A stretch of DNA of 64,000 nucleotides from Rhizobium mesosinicum. GTDB taxonomy: Bacteria; Pseudomonadota; Alphaproteobacteria; Rhizobiales; Rhizobiaceae. Shown one piece after another: positions 7,821 to 17,125 of this stretch. The stretch covers positions 1 to 64,000 of the forward strand of contig NZ_JAEUAK010000004.1 in assembly GCF_019511345.1 (NCBI RefSeq), in the 5' to 3' direction. The translations under genes and the position numbers were made by a program. Under the pieces are notes generated by a model, which worked only from the letters and a program-made list of their open reading frames with translations, was not told where the DNA came from and did no database searches. Every line of letters begins with the position of its first letter. The stretch's first letter is position 1.

Positions 7821-7940
7821 GCAACTGCTTGATGTCACAAAGATAGTGGCAAATGTATAGCATGCATTGCCTTAATGCTGACACGGGGACACTGCACTTC
7901 GATCGGCTCAACTGACACCCCTGATCGTGGTTCGATTGCA

Positions 7941-8372
7941 ATGACTCTAAGTTCGCAAGGCATGATCGTTTCTTCCCTTCTCGTCATCGTTGCGCTCTCT
8001 GGCTGCACGACGACGAAGGGCGCTACGACAACGCATGGTCTCTTTGGCGGCGGCAAGCCCCCGGGTTCGGCTGCTTTCATCTCTGCCTTGCAGGGCGGCA
8101 TCGTCGGCCGCACCGCCATAGAGCTTGGCGATAGCGACAAGCAGCGGGCGCTGGAAGCCGAATACCGCGCGCTCGAAGGCGCTGCCGTCGGCCAGCCGGT
8201 TACCTGGACCGGCCGTGATGCCAAGGGCAGCGTCGTAGCCGCCGCACCGTATCAGGTCGGCTCGCAGAACTGCCGCCAGTATACCCACACGGTAACGGTG
8301 GACGGCAAGGACACGCTGGCGCGCGGTGCCGCCTGCCGCAACGAAAACGGCACCTGGTCGCCGCTCGGCTAG
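7941..8372 (+). CDS. Outer-membrane surface-antigen-like lipoprotein
   Basis: About 143 residues with a lipoprotein signal: a hydrophobic run ending LSGC provides the lipidated cysteine. The mature part has small-residue-rich segments and ends with the pattern GSQNCRQYTHTV followed by AACRNENGTW, characteristic of the RT0821/Lpp0805 17-kDa surface antigen group. It is presumably anchored in the outer membrane; function unknown. I use ATG 7941; ATG 7962 is also possible since either precedes the lipobox, and neither has a strong ribosome site. It sits between feuQ and the ccm operon, with a palindromic repeat immediately after its stop. Confidence 0.65.
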   Translation: MTLSSQGMIVSSLLVIVALSGCTTTKGATTTHGLFGGGKPPGSAAFISALQGGIVGRTAIELGDSDKQRALEAEYRALEGAAVGQPVTWTGRDAKGSVVAAAPYQVGSQNCRQYTHTVTVDGKDTLARGAACRNENGTWSPLG

Positions 8373-8373
8373 A

Positions 8374-8417
8374 GCAATTCCAGTAAAAGTGTGCAGCGGT
8401 TTTGCGTCCGGAATTGC
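8374..8417. repeat. Palindromic intergenic repeat, copy C
   Basis: GCAATTCC at 8374 and GGAATTGC at 8410-8417 bracket a core containing GTGTGCAGCGGTTTTGCG. The same core recurs at 30814-30867, 56513-56616 (inverted) and 59409-59504, so it is a dispersed repeat. Here it directly follows the lipoprotein stop codon and may act as a transcript-end hairpin. Confidence 0.7.
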
Positions 8418-8528
8418 GTGATGCTCTGATCTCTCTTGCCCGTTATCCTTGCGGCCAAAAGCCTCAAATCTTCGTCAACACGGCATTGCCAGTTGGAATG
8501 AAGGCGCGCTTCAAGTAATTGGGCCGAT

Positions 8529-9734
8529 ATGCTGTTCTGGATTCTCGTGGCCGTCCTGACGGCGGCTGTTGCCGCCATCCTGCTTTACCCTCTTTTGCGT
8601 GGAGCGAAGGCGGCCGAGGATACGCGCGCCGGTGAGGCGGCCGTCTATCGCGATCAGTTGCGCGAACTCGACAGGGATCTCTCGAGCGGCCTGATCAGTG
8701 CCGACGAGGCCGATTACGCCCGCGCCGAGATCGGCCGCCGGCTGATCGCCGTTTCCGGCACCGTTACGGCCGAAGCACGCAAGCCCGCAAGGCATCACCG
8801 CCTGACCGAAGCCTTCATCGTGCTGCTCCTACCCGTCATCGGGCTCTGTCTTTACATCAATACCGGCAGGCCCGACCTGCCGTCGCAGCCGCTGGAGGCG
8901 CGGCTTGCCAATCCCGGCAATGACATGGCCGTTCTCGTCGCCAAGGCGGAGCGTCACTTGGCGCAGAACCCCGACGACGGAAAGGGCTGGGATGTACTGG
9001 CGCCGATCTATTTCGGCACCATGCGTCTGTCCGATGCCGAGACCGCCTATCGCAACGCCATCCGCCTGCTCGGCCCAAGCCCCGCGCGTCTCGATGGTCT
9101 TGCCGAAACGCTGATGGCGATCTCTGAAGGCGTGGTGACGGAAGATGCGCGCAAGGTGCTGGAACAGTCGCTGGCGCTTGAGCCGAACAACCCGCGTGCG
9201 CGTTTTTACGTTGCCCTGAGCATGGAGCAGGCGGGCCGGCCGGAAGAGGCGCGCGACGCCTTCGAGGCACTGGCGAAGGTTTCACCTGCCGATGCCCCCT
9301 GGCTGCCGCTGGTCAACGAGCATATCGCCAAGAACGGCGGCACGGTTGCAGCGCAAGTGCCGCCTGCCACCCCACCTTCGGTTCCGGGCGGGCCATCGGC
9401 CGAGGATGTGGCGGCGGCTGCGACGATGAGGAGCGGCGACCGTCAGCAGATGATCCGTGGCATGGTGGAGAGCCTGGATGCCAAACTGTCTGCCGATCCT
9501 GACAATTTCGAGGGCTGGATGCGTCTTATCCGCTCCTACGCCGTTTTAGCCGACAAGGAGCATGCCGCGGATGCGCTTAAGCGCGGGCTTGCCGCCTTCC
9601 CGGCATCGGGCGATCAGGGCAGGCAGTTGCTGGCGCTGGCAAAAGAACTCGGCATCGCCCCGGAAAGATCGGTGGCCACGGAAGGATCGGTGGCCCCGGA
9701 AGGAAAGAGTGCCACGGAAGGAAAGAGCAAATGA
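8529..9734 (+). CDS. ccmI: Cytochrome c maturation protein CcmI (CycH)
   Basis: A 401-residue membrane-anchored TPR protein that binds apocytochrome c and hands it to the CcmF/CcmH haem ligation complex. Two transmembrane segments (about residues 2-20 and 95-113) flank a cytoplasmic leucine-zipper-like loop with [20 protein letters not shown], diagnostic for CcmI. The periplasmic part carries TPR units (about 140-275 and 310-365). The extreme C-terminus is a low-complexity tail made of imperfect repeats of [12 protein letters not shown] type. It is the first gene of ccmIEFH and overlaps ccmE by 4 bases. The start lacks a strong ribosome site. Confidence 0.9.
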   Translation: MLFWILVAVLTAAVAAILLYPLLRGAKAAEDTRAGEAAVYRDQLRELDRDLSSGLISADEADYARAEIGRRLIAVSGTVTAEARKPARHHRLTEAFIVLLLPVIGLCLYINTGRPDLPSQPLEARLANPGNDMAVLVAKAERHLAQNPDDGKGWDVLAPIYFGTMRLSDAETAYRNAIRLLGPSPARLDGLAETLMAISEGVVTEDARKVLEQSLALEPNNPRARFYVALSMEQAGRPEEARDAFEALAKVSPADAPWLPLVNEHIAKNGGTVAAQVPPATPPSVPGGPSAEDVAAAATMRSGDRQQMIRGMVESLDAKLSADPDNFEGWMRLIRSYAVLADKEHAADALKRGLAAFPASGDQGRQLLALAKELGIAPERSVATEGSVAPEGKSATEGKSK

Positions 9735-10318
9735 CGCGCAAGCAGAAACGCCTGGCGGTGATTGCCGGCGGCATGAGCTTCATCCTCGCCGCCGTGCTGC
9801 TCGTCATGTTCGCCTTCAGCCAGTCGGTCGCTTATTTCTATATGCCCGGCGATCTCGCCAAGACGCCGGTGGCGCCCGGCACCCGGATCCGCCTCGGCGG
9901 CCTCGTCGGCGCGGGCAGCGTCCTGCGCGGCGAGGGTTCGGTGGTGCGCTTTGCGGTGACCGACCCGAGCGGAGAGATCGTCACTGTCCGCTACCAGGGC
10001 ATCCTGCCGGACCTGTTCCGCGAAGGGCAGGGGGTGGTCACCGAAGGCACGTTCGAGACCGGCAGCAATATCTTTACCGCCGATACCGTGCTTGCCAAGC
10101 ATGACGAGACCTATATGCCCAAGGACGTCGCCGACAGGCTGAAGGCGCAGGGCCTCTGGGAAGAGGGCAAGGGAGGTTCACCGCAGGGTCAGCCGCCGCA
10201 AGCTGCGGAAGCCAAGGCTCAGGAAGCAAAGAGCCAGGAAGCCCGCGCGCAAGAGACAAAGGCCCAAGAGACAAAGGCCGAGGAAACGAAGGCCCAGGAA
10301 ACGAAGGCGGCACCATGA
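9731..10318 (+). CDS. ccmE: Cytochrome c maturation haem chaperone CcmE (CycJ)
   Basis: A 195-residue periplasmic haem chaperone that covalently binds haem through H124 in the motif [10 protein letters not shown], receiving it from CcmC and passing it to CcmF. It has an N-terminal signal anchor (about 9-30) and an OB-fold domain (about 45-135). The flexible tail beyond residue 145 is long and highly repetitive, built from 5-residue units of [10 protein letters not shown] type. These are encoded by near-identical 15-bp DNA repeats, unlike the short tails of most CcmE proteins. It overlaps both ccmI and ccmF by ATGA, so translation is probably coupled. Confidence 0.92.
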   Translation: MTRKQKRLAVIAGGMSFILAAVLLVMFAFSQSVAYFYMPGDLAKTPVAPGTRIRLGGLVGAGSVLRGEGSVVRFAVTDPSGEIVTVRYQGILPDLFREGQGVVTEGTFETGSNIFTADTVLAKHDETYMPKDVADRLKAQGLWEEGKGGSPQGQPPQAAEAKAQEAKSQEARAQETKAQETKAEETKAQETKAAP

Positions 10319-12315
10319 TCATCGAGATCGGCCATTATGCGCTGGTACTGGCGCTCGCAACCGCGATCGTCCTGTCGCTCGTGCCCGTGATCGGTGCCAG
10401 GCGCGGCGATCAGGCGATGATGGATGTCGCGCCCTTGGGCTCCATCCTGCTCTTTGGCCTCGTCGCCTTCTCCTTCGGCGTGCTCACCTATGCCCATGTC
10501 GTCTCCGACTTCTCGGTCGAGAACGTCTGGGAGAACTCGCATTCGCTGGTGCCGCTGATCTACAAATATTCCGGCGTCTGGGGCAATCACGAGGGCTCGA
10601 TGATGCTCTGGCTCTTGATCCTGGCCCTGTTCAGCGCCTTGGTCGCGATCTTCGGCCGCAATCTGCCCGATACGCTGAGGGCCAATGTTCTCTCGGTCCA
10701 GGCCTGGATCTCGGTCGCCTTCATCCTTTTCATCCTGTTGACCTCGAATCCCTTCGCCCGCCTCGATCCGGCCCCTGCCGAAGGCCGCGACCTCAACCCG
10801 GTGCTGCAGGATGTCGGGCTGGCCATCCATCCGCCGCTGCTCTACCTCGGCTATGTCGGCTTCTCGGTCTGCTTCTCCTTTGCCGTCGCCGCCCTTCTCG
10901 ACGGCCGTATCGATGCGGCCTGGGCGCGCTGGGTGCGGCCCTGGACGCTCGCTGCCTGGACTTGTCTGACGCTTGGCATCGCCATGGGCTCCTACTGGGC
11001 CTATTACGAGCTCGGCTGGGGCGGCTGGTGGTTCTGGGATCCGGTGGAGAACGCCTCCTTCATGCCCTGGCTTGCCGGCACGGCACTCTTACATTCCGCC
11101 CTCGTCATGGAAAAGCGCGAGGCCTTGAAGATCTGGACGGTGCTGCTGGCGATCCTGACCTTCTCGCTGTCGCTGATGGGCACCTTCCTGGTGCGCTCCG
11201 GCGTGCTGACCTCGGTGCATGCTTTCGCCAGCGACCCGAGCCGCGGCGTCTTCATCCTCTGCATCCTCCTGATCTTCATCGGCGGGGCGCTGGCGCTGTT
11301 TGCCTTGCGCGCGCCGCTTCTGTCGGCCGGCGGTCTGTTTGCGCCGATCTCGCGCGAGGGTGCGCTGGTCGTCAACAACCTGATCCTGACGGTTGCCTGC
11401 GGCACGGTTCTGACAGGCACGCTCTACCCGCTGCTCCTGGAGACGCTGACCGGTGACAAGATCTCCGTCGGCCCGCCCTTCTTCAACCTGACCTTCGGCC
11501 TGTTGATGGCGCCGCTTCTCATCATCGTGCCCTTCGGGCCGCTGCTTGCCTGGAAGCGCGGCGATCTGCTCGGCGCGCTGCAGCGGCTCTATGTCGTGGC
11601 CGGTCTCGCCTTCGCCGCAGCCCTCGTCTTCTTCTATCTCCAGCATGGCGGCCCGGTCATGGCCGTGCTCGGGCTTGCTGCCGGCCTGTTCCTGATCTTA
11701 GGCGCTGGCGCCGATCTCTGGTATCGCGCCGGCATCGGCAAGGTGAAGGCCGGTATCGCCTGGCGAAGGCTTTCCGGCCTGCCGCGCTCGGCCTTCGGTA
11801 CGGCACTCGCCCATGCAGGCCTTGGCGTCACCGTGCTCGGCATCGTCGCGGTGACCACCTTCCAGAGCGAGCACGTGGTCGAGATGAAGCAGGGCCAGGC
11901 GACGGAGGCCGGCGGCTACAGCATTCTCTTCGACGGCATTGAGCCGGCGACCGGCCCGAACTATAGCGAGGACCGCGGCCATTTCTCGATCCGCCGCGGC
12001 GGCGCAGAGATTGCCGATGTCTGGTCGGCCAAGCGGCTCTATACCGCAAGGCAGATGCCGACGACGGAAGCCGGCATCCTGACCTTCGGGCTCAGCCAGC
12101 TCTATGTGTCGCTCGGCGACGCGACGAAGGATGGCGGCATCGTCGTGCGCATCTGGTGGAAGCCGTTCATTCTCTGCATCTGGGGCGGGGCGCTCGTCAT
12201 GGCGGCAGGCGGCTTGGTGTCGCTGACCGACCGGCGCCTGCGCGTCGGGGCGCCGAGCAGGAAGGCGAAGACAAAGACTAATGCCGCAGCACCTGCGATG
12301 GAGCCGGCGGAATGA
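10315..12315 (+). CDS. ccmF: Cytochrome c haem lyase CcmF (CycK)
   Basis: A 666-residue polytopic membrane protein, the core of the haem ligation complex that joins haem to the CxxCH of apocytochrome c. The WWD domain is present as [18 protein letters not shown] at about residues 236-253. Conserved histidine-containing loops ([10 protein letters not shown] near 90, and HPPLLYLGY near 175) supply haem ligands. About fifteen membrane helices are expected and the length is normal for the family. It overlaps ccmE upstream and ccmH downstream by 4 bases each. Confidence 0.93.
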   Translation: MIIEIGHYALVLALATAIVLSLVPVIGARRGDQAMMDVAPLGSILLFGLVAFSFGVLTYAHVVSDFSVENVWENSHSLVPLIYKYSGVWGNHEGSMMLWLLILALFSALVAIFGRNLPDTLRANVLSVQAWISVAFILFILLTSNPFARLDPAPAEGRDLNPVLQDVGLAIHPPLLYLGYVGFSVCFSFAVAALLDGRIDAAWARWVRPWTLAAWTCLTLGIAMGSYWAYYELGWGGWWFWDPVENASFMPWLAGTALLHSALVMEKREALKIWTVLLAILTFSLSLMGTFLVRSGVLTSVHAFASDPSRGVFILCILLIFIGGALALFALRAPLLSAGGLFAPISREGALVVNNLILTVACGTVLTGTLYPLLLETLTGDKISVGPPFFNLTFGLLMAPLLIIVPFGPLLAWKRGDLLGALQRLYVVAGLAFAAALVFFYLQHGGPVMAVLGLAAGLFLILGAGADLWYRAGIGKVKAGIAWRRLSGLPRSAFGTALAHAGLGVTVLGIVAVTTFQSEHVVEMKQGQATEAGGYSILFDGIEPATGPNYSEDRGHFSIRRGGAEIADVWSAKRLYTARQMPTTEAGILTFGLSQLYVSLGDATKDGGIVVRIWWKPFILCIWGGALVMAAGGLVSLTDRRLRVGAPSRKAKTKTNAAAPAMEPAE

Positions 12316-12767
12316 TCAGGCGTTTCCTCCTCGTCCTGACCCTGATCCTGGCGGCCGCACCGGCCTTTGCCGTCAACCCGGACGAGATGCTGGCCGACCC
12401 CGCGCTCGAAGCCCGTGCCCGCACATTGTCTGCCGAACTGCGCTGCATGGTCTGCCAGAACCAGTCGATCGACGATTCCAATGCCGATCTCGCCAAGGAT
12501 CTGCGCCTTCTCGTGCGCGAGCGCATCACCGATGGCGACAGCGACGACGAGGTGCTGAACTATATCGTCTCGCGCTACGGGGAATTCGTGCTGCTGAAGC
12601 CGCGCTTCAGCCTGCGGACACTCTTGCTCTGGGGCGCGCCCGTGCTGCTGATCCTCGCCGGTGGAGCCTCGCTCATCGTCTTTGCCCGCAGGCGAGCCGG
12701 CAAACCCACCGGCAGCAAGCTCACCGCAGAAGAACAGGCAAGGCTCGACGAACTGCTGGAAAAGTGA
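12312..12767 (+). CDS. ccmH: Cytochrome c maturation thioreductase CcmH (CycL)
   Basis: A 151-residue membrane-anchored periplasmic thiol protein that reduces the apocytochrome c haem-binding cysteines. It has a cleavable signal peptide (residues 1-20, ending AFA), the active-site motif RCMVCQNQ with C45 and C48, and the three-helix domain through residue about 95. A transmembrane anchor follows near 100-122. The size corresponds to the short CcmH/CycL form, with the TPR part supplied separately by CcmI. It is the last gene of the operon, followed by a symmetric hairpin. Confidence 0.92.
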   Translation: MIRRFLLVLTLILAAAPAFAVNPDEMLADPALEARARTLSAELRCMVCQNQSIDDSNADLAKDLRLLVRERITDGDSDDEVLNYIVSRYGEFVLLKPRFSLRTLLLWGAPVLLILAGGASLIVFARRRAGKPTGSKLTAEEQARLDELLEK

Positions 12768-12770
12768 AAA

Positions 12771-12798
12771 CCATTCCGCCGCATAAGCCGCGGAATGG
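12771..12798. terminator. Bidirectional hairpin between ccmH and the DoxX gene
   Basis: The stem CCATTCCGC / GCGGAATGG with a 10-base loop lies exactly between the convergent ends of ccmH (12767) and the DoxX gene (12806). T-runs are weak, so it is a probable shared transcript end rather than a textbook terminator. Confidence 0.5.
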
Positions 12799-12805
12799 CT
12801 GGTCT

Positions 12806-13195
12806 TCAAGCTTTCCGATAGGGAAATAGCGCCCGCACGGCAGGATCGCGCAGCCACAACCCACCCCACATGAACAGCCCGAGATAGATGCTGAACAGGA
12901 CATGGCTGAAGAGCGGACTTCCGGCCCGGATCTGTGTCGCCATCGCACCGCCGAGCAGGCCCATCATCAGCACTGCACCGAACACGCTCGTCTGCGGGAT
13001 GAGGTAGAGCAAGAGGCAGGTCAGCTCGATCAGGCCGATCATCAGCACATAGCCGTTCGGCCATCCGAGCTGGGTCATCGTTTCCTCGGCAATCGGCAGG
13101 CCCAGAAGCTTGGGCGCAATCGATGCGCCGAGCATGAAGAGCGTGAAAAGCCCGGTCAGCCCGCGACCGGTCCAGATCATGGCTTTTTCGCTCAT
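12806..13195 (-). CDS. DoxX family membrane protein
   Basis: About 129 residues with four membrane helices in the DoxX/DoxD pattern: GLTGLFTLFMLGASIAPKL, then the MTQLGWP loop and three further hydrophobic segments. DoxX-like proteins are small inner-membrane proteins of varied redox-related roles; this subgroup commonly accompanies ArsR/SRPBCC/VOC operons. I chose ATG 13195 because GAAAGGG lies just upstream. It is the last gene of a four-gene minus-strand operon (ArsR, SRPBCC, VOC, DoxX) with small gaps. Confidence 0.75.
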   Translation of the reverse strand: MSEKAMIWTGRGLTGLFTLFMLGASIAPKLLGLPIAEETMTQLGWPNGYVLMIGLIELTCLLLYLIPQTSVFGAVLMMGLLGGAMATQIRAGSPLFSHVLFSIYLGLFMWGGLWLRDPAVRALFPYRKA

Positions 13196-13206
13196 GGCCC
13201 TTTCTC

Positions 13207-13623
13207 TCATGATTCGCCCGCCGGGAGCGTGTTGACCATCCAGGGTGTGCCGAAGCGATCGGTGAACATGCCGAAGCCCGGCGACCAGAAGGTCGCATTG
13301 AAGGGCATGGTCACCTTGCCGCCCTCCGAGAGCGCGTCGAAGACTCGCCTGGTCTCTGCTGCATCCTCGCTGTGATAGGTGGCGCTGAAGCCGCCCATAT
13401 CCTCCTGATATCCGAGAGGTGCGTCACAGCCCATCAAGGACTGGTCGCCGACATCGAGCCAGGCATGCATGATCTTGTCCTTGAAGGACGGATCGATCGG
13501 CATGTCGCCGGGCGCTTCCCCGAAAGTGTGCATGGCCGTCAGCTTGCCGCCGAGTACTTTGGCGTAGAATTCGAAGGCCTGCCGGCATTCGCCTTTGAAG
13601 ACGAGATTCGTTACGAGTTTCAT
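13207..13623 (-). CDS. VOC family protein (PhnB/glyoxalase-like)
   Basis: A 138-residue protein with the vicinal-oxygen-chelate fold of the PhnB type. It begins MKLVTNLVFKGECRQAFEFY and contains LGGKLTAMHTFGEAP and the closing WSPGFGMFTDRFGTPWMVN, all typical of the subgroup annotated as 3-demethylubiquinone methyltransferase-like or glyoxalase-like. Its real substrate is unknown. The start at 13623 is supported by GGGAGTGAGAAG directly upstream; the frame extends to 13836 only as an overlap with the SRPBCC gene. Third gene of the ArsR operon. Confidence 0.8.
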   Translation of the reverse strand: MKLVTNLVFKGECRQAFEFYAKVLGGKLTAMHTFGEAPGDMPIDPSFKDKIMHAWLDVGDQSLMGCDAPLGYQEDMGGFSATYHSEDAAETRRVFDALSEGGKVTMPFNATFWSPGFGMFTDRFGTPWMVNTLPAGES

Positions 13624-13628
13624 GCTTC

Positions 13629-14105
13629 TCACTCCCTTTGATGTCCTTGCCTTGCGATCCAGCTTTCCAGCCTGCCGAAGGTGCTTTCCCAGCCATAGCG
13701 ATGCCCGGTGACGCTCTCTTCCGATTTCAGGTCCGCATGGGTGAAATCCATCCGCGTGCGGCCGTCGGCCAATTCCTCGAAGGTGACGGTCACCAGTGTC
13801 ACGACTGGCTCGCCGTCCTCGTGCGATCCCTCCCACTGGAAGGTGAAGGAGAGGCGCGATGGCTCTTCGATCTCCTTATAGACGCCGCTCTGCCATAGCA
13901 GACGGCCGTCTTCCGCATTCTTCAGGCATGCCCTATAGGCCCCACCGACGCGCAGATCCTGCACGACGCTGACGGCCGGCCATTCGACAGGACCGAGCCA
14001 TGCGACAACCATCTCCGGCCGCGTCCAGGCCGCCCATAAAAGAGCACGCGGTGCATTGAATATCCGCTGCATGTGCAATGTGGGGCGCGACAGCTGATCG
14101 GCCAT
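13629..14105 (-). CDS. SRPBCC family protein (AHSA1-type)
   Basis: About 158 residues with the START/Bet v 1-like fold of the AHSA1 (activator of Hsp90 ATPase homologue) family. Markers are the RIFNAPRALLWAAWTRPE opening, WLGP, the VGGAYR strand, and the C-terminal helix containing GWESTFGRLESWIA. Members bind small hydrophobic ligands in a cavity. ATG 14105 is chosen because AAGGGG precedes it by 6 bases. It lies between the VOC gene and the ArsR gene, an arrangement frequent in soil proteobacteria, where the ArsR protein represses the set. The inducer is unknown. Confidence 0.82.
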   Translation of the reverse strand: MADQLSRPTLHMQRIFNAPRALLWAAWTRPEMVVAWLGPVEWPAVSVVQDLRVGGAYRACLKNAEDGRLLWQSGVYKEIEEPSRLSFTFQWEGSHEDGEPVVTLVTVTFEELADGRTRMDFTHADLKSEESVTGHRYGWESTFGRLESWIARQGHQRE

Positions 14106-14144
14106 GATAATCCCCTTGTCGTGATGGAAGATGCGGGTCAACGG

Positions 14145-14492
14145 TCAATTGCCCCGGCCGCTGTCGTCCGCTTTCTGGATCTTTTGAAGATATCCATCCA
14201 ACCGGTCGAAGCTCGATTCCCAGAAACGCCTGTATTGCTCCAACCAGTCGGCAATGCTCTTCATCGCCATCGGCTCCAGCTTGGCCGGCCGCCATTGCGC
14301 CTCCTTGCCCCGGCTGATGAGGCCAGCCTTTTCCAGCACTTTCAGATGTTTCGAGACTGCCGGAAGGCTCATGTCGAAGGGGGCGGCGAGTTCGTTGACC
14401 GAAGCCTCGCCTTCGGCCAGCCGCGCAATGATCGCCCGGCGGGTGGGGTCTGCGAGGGCTGCGAAAGCGGCGCTCAAAGTGTCGGTCTGCAT
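14145..14492 (-). CDS. ArsR family transcriptional regulator
   Basis: A 115-residue winged-helix repressor with the ArsR layout: LADPTRRAIIARLAEGEASV, then the recognition helix MSLPAVSKHLKVLEKAGLI (about residues 40-58) and the wing SRGKEAQWRP. It lacks the CxC metal-binding pair of arsenic sensors, so it belongs to the non-metal group that regulates adjacent SRPBCC genes. It is the first gene of the minus-strand operon and divergent from degP. Inverted-repeat sequences in the 230-bp gap are candidate operators. Confidence 0.85.
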   Translation of the reverse strand: MQTDTLSAAFAALADPTRRAIIARLAEGEASVNELAAPFDMSLPAVSKHLKVLEKAGLISRGKEAQWRPAKLEPMAMKSIADWLEQYRRFWESSFDRLDGYLQKIQKADDSGRGN

Positions 14493-14545
14493 GATGGCCT
14501 CGTATGTAACTTTACGGTTAAATAAAGGCCGGAAACCGGAGTGTC

Positions 14546-14557
14546 AACCGATCGGTT
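14546..14557. promoter_or_regulatory. Palindromic candidate operator between arsR-type gene and degP
   Basis: AACCGATCGGTT is a perfect 12-bp palindrome located 54 bases before the ArsR start, in the divergent promoter region shared with degP. A related CGGTTAAAT occurs at about 14514-14522. Position fits an ArsR operator, but control of degP is also possible. Confidence 0.35.
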
Positions 14558-14722
14558 AAATACGGCCTTTCACATCTCGCGTGCAACCAAAAGAATGTCG
14601 GCACATTACGAATTTTTCATGGACCGGACAGTTCGCAGTAAGGTGCGGCGTCCTATATCTCGGTCCATCACTGATCCGGCATCGCCGGAACGAAGGTCTG
14701 AACAAGAAGAGAAGGTGCTCTC

Positions 14723-16279
14723 ATGCTGAAAAATTTTCGCGGACGTCCGTCCCTCAAAACGGTGCTCCAGGCGTCCACCGTTGCCGGTCTGGCAGCCGCC
14801 GTACTCGCAACCGGTATCCCTGTCGAGATCTCCCGTTCCTATGCCGAGGCTGTCAATGTCCAGTCTCCTTCGGTTCCAAGCTTCGCCAATGTCGTTGACG
14901 CCGTTTCCCCGGCCGTCGTTTCCGTCCGCGTCGAAAGCCGCGTCAAGCCGGCCTCCGACGATGGCGACGGTTTCACCTTCGATTTCAACGGCCGCGGCTT
15001 CGATGATCTGCCCGACGCTCTGAAGCCGTTCTTCCGCCAATTCGGCGAACAGGGCCACCAGGGCCAGAACCAGCAGCGCCGCTTCGGCCAGCCTGGCGGC
15101 CCGGGCCGTCTGCGTCCGGTCGCTCAAGGGTCAGGCTTCTTCATTAGCGAAGACGGCTACATCGTCACCAACAACCACGTGGTTTCCGATGGCTCCGCCT
15201 TTGTCGCTGTCATGAACGACGGCACCGAGCTCGATGCCAAGCTGATCGGCAAGGACCCACGCACCGATCTCGCCGTGCTGAAGGTCGATGGCAAGGGCCG
15301 CAAGTTCACCTATGTCAACTGGGCCGATGACAACAAGGTTCGCGTCGGTGACTGGGTCGTCGCCGTCGGCAACCCCTTCGGCCTTGGCGGCACGGTCACG
15401 GCCGGCATCGTTTCGGCCCGCGGCCGTGATATCGGCTCCGGCCCCTATGATGACTACCTCCAGGTCGATGCAGCCGTGAACCGCGGCAACTCTGGCGGAC
15501 CGACCTTCAACCTCAACGGCCAGGTCGTCGGCATCAACACGGCGATCTTCTCGCCATCGGGCGGCAGCGTCGGTATCGCCTTCGCAATCCCGGCCTCCAC
15601 CGCTAAGGATGTCGTGGCCGACCTGATGAAGGACGGCACGGTTTCGCGCGGCTACCTCGGCGTTCAGATCCAGCCCGTCACCAAGGATATTGCCGACTCC
15701 CTCGGCCTCTCCGAAGCCAATGGCGCTCTGGTCGTTTCCGCACAGGAAGGCACGCCAGGCCAGAAGGCCGGCATGAAGACCGGTGACGTCGTCACCGCCG
15801 TCAATGGTGAACCGGTCAAGGATGCCCGCGATCTCAGCCGCCGCATCGGGGCCATGACGCCCGGCAGCAAGGTCGAGCTTTCGGTATGGCGTTCCGGCAA
15901 GGCTCAGTCCGTGACCGTCGAGCTCGGCACGCTGCCGGCCGACCAGCAGGCTTCTGCAGAAGACGAAAACGATCAGCAGCAGGCTCAGCCGCCGGCTTCC
16001 GAGAAAGCGCTTGCCGATCTCGGCCTGACGGTCGGCCCCTCCGATGACGGCAAGGGCCTCGCCATCACCGGCATCGATCCGAATTCGGATGCTGCCGACA
16101 AGGGCATCAAGGAAGGCGAAACGATCACCTCGGTCAACAACCAGGAGGTCTCCAGCGCCGACGATGTCGTCCGCGTCATTAACCAGGCCAAGAAGGACGG
16201 CCGCACCCGCGCGCTGTTCCAGATCCAGTCGAAGGACGGCAGCCGTTTCGTCGCACTTCCGATCAACGGTCAGGGCTGA
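14723..16279 (+). CDS. degP: Periplasmic serine protease DegP/HtrA (Do family)
   Basis: A 518-residue Do-like protease and chaperone that removes misfolded envelope proteins. An N-terminal signal segment (residues about 13-45) is followed by a trypsin-like domain with H152 in VTNNHVV, D182 in TDLAVLKV and S257 in GNSGGP. Two PDZ domains follow (about 305-390 and 420-510), each with a GYLGV or GxAI-type carboxylate-binding region. The Q-rich loop near residues 108-125 corresponds to the LA loop. It has a GAGAAGG ribosome site. The two-component genes immediately downstream suggest a shared envelope-stress theme. Confidence 0.92.
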   Translation: MLKNFRGRPSLKTVLQASTVAGLAAAVLATGIPVEISRSYAEAVNVQSPSVPSFANVVDAVSPAVVSVRVESRVKPASDDGDGFTFDFNGRGFDDLPDALKPFFRQFGEQGHQGQNQQRRFGQPGGPGRLRPVAQGSGFFISEDGYIVTNNHVVSDGSAFVAVMNDGTELDAKLIGKDPRTDLAVLKVDGKGRKFTYVNWADDNKVRVGDWVVAVGNPFGLGGTVTAGIVSARGRDIGSGPYDDYLQVDAAVNRGNSGGPTFNLNGQVVGINTAIFSPSGGSVGIAFAIPASTAKDVVADLMKDGTVSRGYLGVQIQPVTKDIADSLGLSEANGALVVSAQEGTPGQKAGMKTGDVVTAVNGEPVKDARDLSRRIGAMTPGSKVELSVWRSGKAQSVTVELGTLPADQQASAEDENDQQQAQPPASEKALADLGLTVGPSDDGKGLAITGIDPNSDAADKGIKEGETITSVNNQEVSSADDVVRVINQAKKDGRTRALFQIQSKDGSRFVALPINGQG

Positions 16280-16378
16280 TCTCGGCCCTCAGAAGGCAGG
16301 AACCGCGCAGACGTAAAGGCTGTGCGGTTCCAAATTCTCCAGATCTGCCAAATTCTTCACATGCGAAGGACGACCGCG

Positions 16379-17125
16379 ATGCCCACCGCACAACAGGAAG
16401 ATGCTTTGAACCTTGCCGAAACGCAGCCGGCGGTTAATGTCGGCCGCATGAAGATTCTCATCATCGAAGACGATCTGGAAGCGGCGGTCTATCTCACGAA
16501 AGCGTTTCGCGAGGCGGGCATCGTTGCCGACCATGCAAGCGACGGCGAGAGCGGCCTGTTCATGGGATCGGAAAATACCTACGACGTTATCGTCATCGAC
16601 CGTATGCTGCCGCGTCGCGATGGTCTCTCTGTCATCAGCGAGTTGCGACGCAAGGGCGTCCATACGCCCGTTCTCATTCTTTCCGCCCTCGGCCAGGTCG
16701 ACGACCGAGTGACCGGCCTGCGCGCCGGTGGCGACGACTATCTCCCGAAGCCCTACGCTTTCAGTGAGCTGCTTGCCCGCGTCGAAGTGCTCGGCCGCCG
16801 AAAGGGCACACCCGATCAGGACGTCGTCTATCGCGTTGGCGATCTCGAGCTCGACCGCCTTTCCCATGAGGTCCGCCGCGGCGGCAAGGAAATCCCGCTG
16901 CAGCCGCGTGAATTCCGCCTGCTGGAATATTTGATGAAGAATGCCGGTCAGGTGGTCACCCGCACCATGCTGCTGGAAAATGTCTGGGATTACCATTTCG
17001 ATCCGCAGACCAACGTCATCGACGTGCATGTCTCGCGCCTGCGCTCAAAGATCGAAAAGGACTTCAGCCAGCCGCTGCTGAAGACGATCCGCGGCGCGGG
17101 TTATATGATCAAGGATGAGGGATGA
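16379..17125 (+). CDS. OmpR-type response regulator downstream of degP
   Basis: About 248 residues: a short N-terminal extension, a receiver domain starting MKILIIEDD with phospho-acceptor D74 in VIDRMLPRRDG, and a winged-helix output domain ending VSRLRSKIEKDF...IRGAGYMI. I chose ATG 16379, preceded by AAGGA, over 16322 and over 16448 (which lacks a ribosome site), so a 23-residue leader precedes the receiver. Its stop overlaps the kinase start by 4 bases. Targets are unknown; adjacency to degP suggests cell-envelope control. Confidence 0.85.
   Translation: MPTAQQEDALNLAETQPAVNVGRMKILIIEDDLEAAVYLTKAFREAGIVADHASDGESGLFMGSENTYDVIVIDRMLPRRDGLSVISELRRKGVHTPVLILSALGQVDDRVTGLRAGGDDYLPKPYAFSELLARVEVLGRRKGTPDQDVVYRVGDLELDRLSHEVRRGGKEIPLQPREFRLLEYLMKNAGQVVTRTMLLENVWDYHFDPQTNVIDVHVSRLRSKIEKDFSQPLLKTIRGAGYMIKDEG

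Noticed and set aside
6237..7838. 533-residue minus-strand frame opposite feuQ
   Set aside because: It lies on the antisense of a clear histidine kinase and has no recognisable domains, which is typical of GC-rich shadow frames.
10219..10830. Repeat-rich minus-strand frame across the ccmE/ccmF junction
   Set aside because: It mirrors the ccmE repeat tail and has no ribosome site; ccmE and ccmF overlap as expected.
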